A stretch of 33,605 nt of DNA from Bacillota bacterium (lineage in GTDB: Bacteria; Bacillota; Clostridia; SK-Y3), in the NCBI GenBank assembly GCA_022360955.1, contig JAKSBV010000046.1:1-33605 (forward strand), in the 5' to 3' direction. Below, piece after piece: positions 24,426 through 30,770 of this stretch (position 1 is the stretch's first letter; each line of letters starts with the position of its first letter). The notes below the pieces were generated by a model. The model was not told where the DNA came from. It made no database searches and worked only from the letters and a program-made list of their open reading frames with translations. The position numbers and the translations under genes were made by a program.

Positions 24426-25085
24426 ATGGGAAAAAAAGGTATGTATATCGTATTTGAAGGGCCGGACGGTTCCGGCAAATCCGTCCAGGCGAAAAAAATA
24501 GTGGGGCGTTTGAATGCACGGGGCATGAAAACGGTTCATTTTCGAGAACCGGGCGGGGAACTGGGAAGAGAAAATACCATAGGGGAAAAGATCCGTGGGT
24601 TGCTTCAGGATAAAGACAACAAAATCAATCCCATGTGCGAACTCGCGTTATTTACCGCCAATCGTGCGCAGTTGATTGAGGAGATTAAAGCATATACGGA
24701 TCAAGGCATTCATGTGCTGTGTGAAAGGAACTTTCTATCTTCGGTGGTTTATCAGGGTTATGGGAGAGGGATCAATACGGACTTCATCCTGCAAGTGACG
24801 CAGATGTTTGTAGAGAAGCTTCCCGATTTGGTTGTGCTTTATAAGGTAAGTGAGCAAGAAGGAGGAGAAAGGGTAAACCGGCGGGGTGAAAAGGATAGAA
24901 TAGAGCAAGAATCTATAGCATTCCATAAAAGGATATTTGAAGGGTACGGGCAGTTGAAGGCAGTTTGCGATAAATTGGAGATACCATGTGTTGAAATAGA
25001 TACGGATCATAAAGATTGGGATACTTATGAGCAGAGGGTGATGGAGCGCATAACGGCAATGGGACATGCGGAAGGCAGAAATTAG
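24426..25085 (+). CDS. tmk: Thymidylate kinase (dTMP kinase)
   Basis: This 219-residue P-loop kinase phosphorylates dTMP, the product of the neighbouring ThyX. Motifs are IVFEGPDGSGKSVQAKKI (P-loop), FREPGGELGRENTIGEKIR (dTMP-binding arginine and glycine loop), NRAQLIEEI, CERNFLSSVVYQGYGRG in the place of the usual D-R-Y-x-x-S-x-x-A-Y-Q-G, and LPDLVVLYKVSEQEGGERVNRRGEKDRIEQESIAFHKRIFEGY covering the lid region. A longer frame begins inside thyX at 24384, but AGGAG at 24413-24417 sits eight bases before ATG 24426, which is chosen. Asp is replaced by Glu in the D-R motif, a conservative change. A seven-base array starts right after its stop codon. Confidence 0.92.
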   Translation: MGKKGMYIVFEGPDGSGKSVQAKKIVGRLNARGMKTVHFREPGGELGRENTIGEKIRGLLQDKDNKINPMCELALFTANRAQLIEEIKAYTDQGIHVLCERNFLSSVVYQGYGRGINTDFILQVTQMFVEKLPDLVVLYKVSEQEGGERVNRRGEKDRIEQESIAFHKRIFEGYGQLKAVCDKLEIPCVEIDTDHKDWDTYEQRVMERITAMGHAEGRN

Positions 25086-25157
25086 AGGTCGGAAGTCTGA
25101 AATCCGAATTTCATAAATATTGTTGAAGAATTTTTTAGTCCGATTTCCGGTTGGACC

Positions 25158-25221
25158 CACACGCTTTTCGTGTGTTTGAGGGTTTGGACCCATGTCACTT
25201 TCCCGAATAGGTATGTCATTT
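25158..25221. repeat. REP-like element, copy 2 (damaged left arm)
   Basis: CACACG (25158-25163) and CGTGTG (25169-25174) form a small stem, and the right part GGACCCATGTCACTTTCCCG onward matches copy 1. Positions 25190-25221 agree with 5621-5652 at 30 of 32 bases. The GTGACATGGG left arm of copy 1 is missing. Confidence 0.6.
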
Positions 25222-25252
25222 ATTATATTAATCTATATCGTGAAATCTTTCT

Positions 25253-25300
25253 AAATCATTCCCGGCCGATTTTTTCGATTTAGGAATGATTTTTGTATTT
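25253..25300 (+). terminator. Rho-independent terminator downstream of thyX-tmk
   Basis: AAATCATTCC (25253-25262) and GGAATGATTT (25283-25292) are a perfect 10-bp stem around 20 bases, followed by TTGTATTT. It lies about 170 bases after tmk and is the best candidate to end that transcript. Confidence 0.7.
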
Positions 25301-25545
25301 ATAGGTAACACATTGAAAGATTGAAATATAATCGTACTCCGGCAACGGGGAGTACATAAATTTGAAGTGAAGAAAATTATTCCAATAACTGATATTCCAA
25401 GGCTGAAAAACAGTTGAAGGTTGAGTGCTGAGGGTTGAAAATGGATTGCTTGCCGTTGACAATGCCTTGTTGTTGCCTGCTTTCTTCTCCTGTTCGTCGC
25501 ATTCAGACCTCCGCCCTCTGACTTCCGATCTCTGGCCATCCATAC
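25301..25545 (+). repeat. MITE-like intergenic repeat, copy C, rearranged
   Basis: The left end (ATAGGTAACACATTGAAAG, GAAATATAATCG, TACTCCGGCAACGGG) matches the other copies and then jumps to AGTACATAAATTT, a word from the right half. A second, diverged start follows (GAAAATTATTCC to GATATTCCAAGGCTGAAAAACAG), with arrays GTTGAAG, GTTGAGT, GCTGAGG, GTTGAAA and GACCTCC, GCCCTCT, GACTTCC, GATCTCT. The right terminal inverted repeat is missing. It looks like one copy joined to part of another. Confidence 0.7.
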
Positions 25546-25624
25546 AATAAAAAACTGCACAATTTTTTTTAAAAAAAAGAAGGATTTTTGGAATGAATGC
25601 CGAATATATATTAATATCAAGGAA

Positions 25625-25638
25625 ATTAACCGTTTTAC
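25625..25638. promoter_or_regulatory. LacI-type operator-like site, distal
   Basis: TTAACCGTTTTA has the near-palindromic layout with central CG typical of LacI-family operators. It resembles the site next to the regulator gene (TTAAACGTTTTA) and the perfect dyad downstream of it. Confidence 0.4.
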
Positions 25639-25730
25639 CAACTCCGAATAAAATTAGTGCGTTTTGCACAGTGACAATACGATTATTTCCTATTTTTGTA
25701 GTAGATTTGCTGAAATAATAAAATGAATTA

Positions 25731-25742
25731 TTAAACGTTTTA
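25731..25742. promoter_or_regulatory. LacI-type operator-like site next to the regulator start
   Basis: TTAAACGTTTTA with a perfect AAACGTTT core lies directly before the ribosome binding site of the LacI-family gene. Binding here would block its own transcription, so autoregulation is likely. Confidence 0.5.
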
Positions 25743-25754
25743 CTGGAGGTTATG

Positions 25755-26774
25755 ATGGCGACAATCAATGACATTGCAAAGGCTGCCGGTGTCTCAAAAG
25801 CTACGGTATCCAATGTATTTACAAAGAAAAAGCCGGTCGGTCAAGAAATAAAGCAAAGGGTGTTGGAAGTTTGTAAAGAGCTGAATTATTACCCTAACAG
25901 GATGGCATCCAGTTTGGTTACCAAAAGAACAAATATCATTGGGCTTTTGCTTGAAAACAGCAAAGAGAAATTTAAGCATTTTTATGGTGATTTAATCAAT
26001 GGCGTTATGACCTCTGCCGCCAAATGCGGCTATAAGGTTTTGTTGGATGCGTGTACGGATGATTATGAGCAGGTGCACACCACTTTGATTGCAAGGTCGG
26101 ACCCCATTGACGGCTCGATTATACATGCCCCGATTATAGAAGACGACAGGATCTTGGAGATGATTGACAAACACATTCCTTTCGTATTGATCGGCAGACC
26201 GTCCGATGAGATTGATGAAGGGATTTTCTACATAGATGTCAACAATGTAGATTTGGCTTGCAAAACGACGACGCACTTGTTGCAGCTGGGACATAGGGAG
26301 ATTGGTTTTTTGAACAGCAGACCGAATATGACGATTACTTTTGATAGATTGAAGGGATATATAGAGGCGTTAGGTGCATACGGAATCCCTTTTAATCCTT
26401 CTCTGGTATACAATAGTGATAACACCGCCGCAACCGGGAAGGTTACCTGCAGCGAGCTGTTGAAAAACAATCCTCAAGTGACGGCGATGATTACCTGTTC
26501 CGACGACGTTGCGGTTGGAGTCTATGATGTGTTGGAAAAGAAGGGGTATCGCATACCCGATGATATTTCGGTCATTGCGTTAGGGGGAGACGACTATAGC
26601 GGCATGCTGGAACCCCGTCTAACAACCGTTTTGATTGATTACAGAAAAATGGGAAAATTAGCTGTTGAACTGCTGTTGAAGAGAATTAAAAAGGAACCTG
26701 TTGATGAAAAAAGGATTATTGTTGAGGCAAAGACCTTTAAAGGGGAATCCTGTACGGTATGTCCGAAGAAGTAA
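25755..26774 (+). CDS. LacI-family transcriptional regulator
   Basis: This 339-residue regulator has an N-terminal helix-turn-helix (ATINDIAKAAGVSKATVSNVF, residues 2-22), the hinge helix region YYPNRMASSLVTKRTNIIGLLL, and a periplasmic-binding-protein-like effector domain with GSIIHAPIIEDDRI, THLLQLGHREIGFLNSRPNMTITFDRLKGYIEAL, MITCSDDVAVGVYDVLEKKGYRIPDDISVIALGGDDY and PRLTTVLIDYRKMGKLAVELLLKRI. It should repress or activate the transporter and mannosidase genes downstream in response to a sugar. ATG 25752 is only two bases from GGAGG, so the next codon, ATG 25755, is the preferred start. Operator-like dyads lie before and after the gene. The effector is unknown, probably a mannoside by context. 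Confidence 0.93.
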   Translation: MATINDIAKAAGVSKATVSNVFTKKKPVGQEIKQRVLEVCKELNYYPNRMASSLVTKRTNIIGLLLENSKEKFKHFYGDLINGVMTSAAKCGYKVLLDACTDDYEQVHTTLIARSDPIDGSIIHAPIIEDDRILEMIDKHIPFVLIGRPSDEIDEGIFYIDVNNVDLACKTTTHLLQLGHREIGFLNSRPNMTITFDRLKGYIEALGAYGIPFNPSLVYNSDNTAATGKVTCSELLKNNPQVTAMITCSDDVAVGVYDVLEKKGYRIPDDISVIALGGDDYSGMLEPRLTTVLIDYRKMGKLAVELLLKRIKKEPVDEKRIIVEAKTFKGESCTVCPKK

Positions 26775-27162
26775 TTTTTGGAACTGTTATTTAACCGGTT
26801 AACCACATGGGAATGCAATATACGGAACCATTCAGTATGAAGTCGGCGCCGTTTTCACCAAAGAAAGCATTTTGCAGGCCGATGGTGTATAGATACCCAA
26901 CTTTAAAGCTGAATTTATATTTACACAAAAAACGCAAAACCATCGTTATTTGTATAAATAGTATGCTTGGGTTGCAGTTTGTTATCTTACCTGATCCGTA
27001 CAAGGGTCCGGCCTGTTAAAGGAATACATACGGAACATAAAAGGGTGTTCCGCAAGAAATATAGGAGGTGATTGCAAAACTATATTTCCCGTATTCGGTT
27101 ATTCTATATTTATCACAACCTTATCGTAAGATTTAAAATTGTCAAAGGAGGAATGGTATCAC
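26775..27162. other. Regulatory gap upstream of the sugar transporter
   Basis: The stretch holds the perfect dyad at 26792, no convincing gene, and at 27063-27070 a strong AGGAGGTG without a recognised gene after it. A TTG at 27072 opens 35 codons that end inside the start of the lipoprotein gene. Short frames on both strands (26807-27019 and 26791-27003) lack binding sites. No convincing -35/-10 pair was found by eye. Confidence 0.55.
26792..26803. promoter_or_regulatory. Perfect LacI-family operator dyad TTAACCGGTTAA
   Basis: A perfect 12-bp palindrome with central CCGG, 17 bases after the regulator stop and ahead of the transporter operon. It matches the two sites upstream of the regulator in layout and is the best candidate for control of the sugar genes. 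Confidence 0.6.
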
Positions 27163-28488
27163 ATGAAAAAGTCTAGAAAACTCTTATCATTAGTGCTGTG
27201 CGTATGCTTGCTTATTACACTCGTAGGGCTGATAGGGTGCGGAAATACGAGCCCGGAAGAGCAGCCCGGACAACAAGACGATCAAAATCAAGGGGAAAAA
27301 TCGAAAGATGATGCAAAAAAACCTGTTGAATTAAAAATCTGGTGGGCGGAAGGCGATCAATTTAAAGCCATATTACTGGACGCAATATTGGCTTATAGGG
27401 ATGTTAATCCCCATGTCAAAATTGTTCCGCAATGGCAGCCGAACTTTGATACATACGATAAGTTAAAGGTTGCAATAGCAGGAAAGACTGCTCCCGACAT
27501 CACAAAACTCGACTCCGTTTTTGCACCGGCCTTGGGATTTAAAGGACAGCTTGTAGACCTTACACAATTCGGAGCAAATGACATTAAGGACAAATTCATT
27601 GAATCGACATGGAAAGCCGGTATGTACAAGGAGCAGGTCTATGCACTGCCCTTTGATGCCAACACCATTGCTTTTTTCTATAACAAAGATATACTCGACA
27701 AAGCCGGAAAAGAGCCTCCTAAGACCTATGAGGAAATCATTGAGGTAGGCAAAGCGATCGAAGCGCTGAATTTACCGGACACCTATGCCTATACGGTGCC
27801 TGTGACTTCCGGCACGAGCGGATGGCTGGCATTCCAGTGGAACTTCTGGCTGTGGAGAAACGGGGGGGAAGTGCTTAACGAAGATTGGACAAAAGCCGTA
27901 TATAACAGCCCGGAAGGTGTAGAAGCACTGCAGAAAGTGGTTGATTTGGTACACAAACATGAAGTGGTGCCGCCGAATGTTTATCTTGAACCGGAATTTT
28001 ATGACGGCAACGTCGGCATGCTGGATATGGGCTGCTGGAATGTGCCTGTCATTACCGGAGAAGATGCTCAGGCAAACTTCGGCATTACGACAATGCCGGC
28101 ACTAAAGGACGGCGTTCCCGGACATTCCGGACTGGGACTTTACAGTATAGGTGTGCTGACAAGCTGTAAGGCACAACAAGAAGCCTATGAATTTGTAAAA
28201 TTCCTTGCAACCAATAAGGAATATCAGGTCACTTACTCGAAGAAGACGAATCTTATGCCGAGTCTGGTTGAGGCCTACGAGGATGAATATTTCAAAACCC
28301 CGGCGTGGGAAGCATTCTTGGCCCAGCTCAAGATTGCAAAGGCAAGACCCGGTACCCCGGCGTGGCCTGAAATTGCGGAGCATATGAATATAGCGATCCA
28401 GGAAGCCTTAACAGGCAAGAAGACCGCTCAAGAAGCGCTTGACGGTGCGGTTGCAAAGAGTAACGAAGCACTTGCAAAAGTGAAATAA
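27163..28488 (+). CDS. Sugar ABC transporter substrate-binding lipoprotein
   Basis: The 441-residue protein has a lipoprotein signal (MKKSRKLLSLVLCVCLLITL, lipobox L-I-G-C with Cys at 26) and a Gly/Gln/Asp-rich linker, then a family 1 solute-binding domain. Typical parts are LKIWWAEGDQFKAILLDAILAYRD, KLKVAIAGKTAPDITKLDSVFAPAL, YALPFDANTIAFFYNKDILDKAGKEPPKTYEE, WNFWLWRNGGEVLN and MLDMGCWNVPVI. It binds an oligosaccharide or glycoside outside the cell. The frame extends to TTG 27139, but AAAGGAGG (27144-27151) and the lipoprotein signal fix ATG 27163. A hairpin and a repeat separate it from the permease genes, which may hold permease levels below that of the binding protein. The mannosidase gene in the same unit suggests a mannose-containing ligand. 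Confidence 0.93.
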   Translation: MKKSRKLLSLVLCVCLLITLVGLIGCGNTSPEEQPGQQDDQNQGEKSKDDAKKPVELKIWWAEGDQFKAILLDAILAYRDVNPHVKIVPQWQPNFDTYDKLKVAIAGKTAPDITKLDSVFAPALGFKGQLVDLTQFGANDIKDKFIESTWKAGMYKEQVYALPFDANTIAFFYNKDILDKAGKEPPKTYEEIIEVGKAIEALNLPDTYAYTVPVTSGTSGWLAFQWNFWLWRNGGEVLNEDWTKAVYNSPEGVEALQKVVDLVHKHEVVPPNVYLEPEFYDGNVGMLDMGCWNVPVITGEDAQANFGITTMPALKDGVPGHSGLGLYSIGVLTSCKAQQEAYEFVKFLATNKEYQVTYSKKTNLMPSLVEAYEDEYFKTPAWEAFLAQLKIAKARPGTPAWPEIAEHMNIAIQEALTGKKTAQEALDGAVAKSNEALAKVK

Positions 28489-28497
28489 CATTATAAA

Positions 28498-28578
28498 CCG
28501 GAGATCGGAGGTCAGAGGGCGGAAACTGCCCCGGCAGGAGAGGGTTCAATGCATTGCTGTCTGACTTCCGGCTTCCGG
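28498..28578. repeat. Hairpin of opposed seven-base arrays after the binding-protein gene
   Basis: CCGGAGATCGGAGGTCAG (28498-28515) faces CTGACTTCCGGCTTCCGG (28561-28578), pairing at 14 of 18 positions with several of the rest G-T. Both arms are seven-base arrays. The stem begins ten bases after the stop codon, a position where such structures stabilise or attenuate mRNA. Confidence 0.6.
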
Positions 28579-28609
28579 TACAGTATGTTCCCTTACATTA
28601 ATTCAAGTA

Positions 28610-28825
28610 AAGATAATAAACATTAGCACTAGAAATATAATGGTATGGATAAACCGGAGTTCGGAAAAAGACTAAACAGGGACGGAGAGTAAAATAGCAA
28701 CGAGATGTGGTGCAATACTGGGGACATTCTCAACCCTCATCTCTCAGCCCTCAACTACTTTTTAGTCTTGGAATACCCGTTGCCGGAGTACGATCATATT
28801 TCCAACTTTACAGTGTGCTATCTTT
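28610..28825 (-). repeat. MITE-like intergenic repeat, copy D, inverted
   Basis: Read on the minus strand it starts TAAAGATAGCACACTGTAAAG, TGGAAATATGATCG, TACTCCGGCAACGGGTATTCC, AAGACTAAAAAGTAG, then units GTTGAGG, GCTGAGA, GATGAGG, GTTGAGA; at the other end CCATTATATTTCTA closes the inverted repeat. The inner ends are TAGAAATATAAT (28630-28641) and its inverted partner (28793-28804, one mismatch or more). The middle differs from copies A and B. It lies between the binding-protein and permease genes of one operon. Confidence 0.78.
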
Positions 28826-28896
28826 AGCACAACGTGTTAATTAACATATGGATGCGGGTCCTCGTATCCATATAACCGATGGAATGGGGTGAGCAA

Positions 28897-29829
28897 ATGA
28901 AATCGGAGAAAAAAGGGTTTATGGCGGCATTCAAGAAAAAGTACAAAAATGAGATTGTAGCTTATTCCCTATTGGCATATCCGTTACTACATTGGGGCGT
29001 ATTTTTTGTAATTCAATTTTTTAGAGCCTTTGGCTTAAGTTTTACGGATTGGGACATTTTTTCTGAAGCTAATTTTGTAGGGTTCAGCAATTATACTACG
29101 ATTTTGTTTAAAGATGAAGTTTTTAGGATAGCACTGATTAATACGGTTTTGTGGGCATTGGCAATGGCCGTCGGACCATTGGTGATAGGGTTTTTAGTGG
29201 CATTGATGGTCAATCATATTTCGAAAGGGAGCGTATTCTTTAGAACGCTTTTGTACTGGCCGGCCTTGATATCAAAGGTTGTTTTTACATCCATTCAGGA
29301 AAGGATTTTTTCCTCCAGCCCCTATGGATTGATCAATAGGCTTCTGGGTTTATTCGGTGTAGACGCCGTTGCCTGGTTTGATAATCCTGATATCGCACTG
29401 CCTTCTCTTATGCTATGGCCGTTTTTGATGGGTTTTTCGTTCCCGATGCTGTTTTTCCTGGCAGGGCTAAAACAAATTCCAAAAACCTTTTATGAAGCGG
29501 CAGAAGTGGACGGTGCCAAAAAAAGTACCATTTTATTTAAAATTACATTACCGTTGATGAAACCCATCATTTTCCTTAATTTAATACTGGGCATGACCGG
29601 TACGTTTTCATTGACCGAAGGTTTTAGGGCTTTGGCGCCTATGCAGCTCATCACAAAAGGTGGGCCGATTCATGCGACGTATTCCGTGGTGTATAAAATT
29701 TATACCGACGGATTTGACAAGTATCAGATGGGATACGCTTCTGCTATGTCCTTTATCCTTTTTGCGATTATTCTGATTATGACCATCATCCAGTTTAAAA
29801 TTCAGGGTGAACAGGTTTCGTATGAGTAA
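28897..29829 (+). CDS. Sugar ABC transporter permease, UgpA/MalF type
   Basis: The 310-residue inner-membrane protein has six predicted membrane helices, with YSLLAYPLLHWGVFFVIQFF as the first. The coupling loop to the ATPase is YEAAEVDGAKKSTILFKITLPLMKPII, the EAA motif of binding-protein-dependent sugar importers. The open frame reaches back to ATG 28879, but the GGGGTGAG block sits just before ATG 28897, which is preferred. It partners with the next permease and the preceding lipoprotein. No ATPase gene is present in the window; such CUT1 importers often share a multi-sugar ATPase (MsmX-like) encoded elsewhere. Confidence 0.93.
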   Translation: MKSEKKGFMAAFKKKYKNEIVAYSLLAYPLLHWGVFFVIQFFRAFGLSFTDWDIFSEANFVGFSNYTTILFKDEVFRIALINTVLWALAMAVGPLVIGFLVALMVNHISKGSVFFRTLLYWPALISKVVFTSIQERIFSSSPYGLINRLLGLFGVDAVAWFDNPDIALPSLMLWPFLMGFSFPMLFFLAGLKQIPKTFYEAAEVDGAKKSTILFKITLPLMKPIIFLNLILGMTGTFSLTEGFRALAPMQLITKGGPIHATYSVVYKIYTDGFDKYQMGYASAMSFILFAIILIMTIIQFKIQGEQVSYE

Positions 29830-29859
29830 AGATAACGCACATTTTACAATGTGTTATCT
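29830..29859. repeat. Short hairpin resembling fused repeat ends
   Basis: AGATAACGCACATT (29830-29843) pairs with AATGTGTTATCT (29848-29859) with one bulged G. Each arm resembles the outer end of the MITE-like repeat (compare GGTAACACATTG at 25304 and CAGTGTGCTATCTTTA at 28811). It starts just after the first permease stop and could be a collapsed copy consisting only of the two ends. Confidence 0.5.
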
Positions 29860-29874
29860 ATAAAGGAGGCCATA

Positions 29875-30714
29875 ATGAAAAGATCCAAACCAACGGCACT
29901 CAATATTTGTATATATACTTTACTAATCATATTAGCATTATTGCAAATATTCCCTTTTTATTTTACCATTATTCGTTCCTTTCAGCCTGAATCTTTTTTT
30001 GAAAGGGCTACAGAGTTAAAATTCCTGCCTGAAAGCTGGAATTTTGAAAATTATCCGGAAGCATGGCGTCGCGCCAGGCTGGGAAGAGGGTATTTGAACA
30101 GCCTGTTTTACGTATCGGTGTTCACCTTTATCAGTGCAATGATTGCTATGATGGTGGGATATGTGCTGGCCAAAAAGGAGTTTAGGGGGAAAAACTTTGT
30201 TTTTCTGATGTTTTTATCGACCTTGATGGTCCCGTACGAGACATTGCTCATTCCTAATTTTCTAATGGCAAGAGACTTATACCTGACGGATAAGCTTGCA
30301 GGGCTGATTATCCCCGGGCTGGTCAGTATCATGGGCATATTTATTGCCAAACAATTTATGGAGACGATCCCCGACTCAATCGTAGAATCTTCCGTATTAG
30401 ACGGTGCGGGAGAATTCCAAATATTTTATAAAATCATTATGCCCATGTCCAAGCCTGCACTGGCCACCTATTGTATACTTACTTTCACAGACAAATGGAA
30501 TGAATATATCTGGCCGCTGATCATATTGAATGAACCGTCGAAATTTCCTGTTCAACTGAGTTTGCTGTATTTTGTGGACAGACATGCAACCGGTGATTAT
30601 TTGGCGACCCTGCAGCAGGCTGCTATTATCTCTACCCTTTTGCCTGTAGTAATCATCTATTTCATATTCCAGAAAAAATTTGTAGAGGGCATTTCTATTA
30701 CCGGGCTGAAATAA
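29875..30714 (+). CDS. Sugar ABC transporter permease, UgpE/MalG type
   Basis: The 279-residue protein has about six membrane helices and the EAA-type coupling loop ESSVLDGAGEFQIFYKIIMPMSKPALATY. Other family traits are FPFYFTIIRSFQP near the N-terminus, LMVPYETLLIPNFLMARDL, and TDKWNEYIWPLIIL, the usual W-N-E-Y/F-x-W-P-L block. It is the second half of the CUT1 sugar permease. A longer frame starts at GTG 29851 within the hairpin, but AAAGGAGG (29862-29869) is five bases before ATG 29875, which is chosen. The mannosidase gene follows by 56 bases, with its own strong AGGAGG. Confidence 0.93.
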   Translation: MKRSKPTALNICIYTLLIILALLQIFPFYFTIIRSFQPESFFERATELKFLPESWNFENYPEAWRRARLGRGYLNSLFYVSVFTFISAMIAMMVGYVLAKKEFRGKNFVFLMFLSTLMVPYETLLIPNFLMARDLYLTDKLAGLIIPGLVSIMGIFIAKQFMETIPDSIVESSVLDGAGEFQIFYKIIMPMSKPALATYCILTFTDKWNEYIWPLIILNEPSKFPVQLSLLYFVDRHATGDYLATLQQAAIISTLLPVVIIYFIFQKKFVEGISITGLK

Positions 30715-30770
30715 TGGGCGGCGATCTACAGCCCGGCGTATCTATTTCTATTTTAACAGGAGGAAGGCTT

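Larger units (their letters stand above)
25086..25754. other. Repeat-rich gap before the LacI-type regulator
   Basis: No gene is supported. In order: a GGTCGGA-type seven-base array beginning at the tmk stop (25086-25108), a REP-like hairpin (25158-25221), a terminator stem (25253-25300), a damaged copy of the MITE-like repeat (25301-25545), and two LacI-type operator-like sites near the regulator gene. Confidence 0.7.

Noticed and set aside
26791-27019. Overlapping short reading frames on both strands between regulator and lipoprotein
   Set aside because: Neither has a ribosome binding site or a recognisable domain. The minus-strand frame has a somewhat protein-like stretch (NAFFGENGADFILNGSVYC), but too little to call a gene or remnant.
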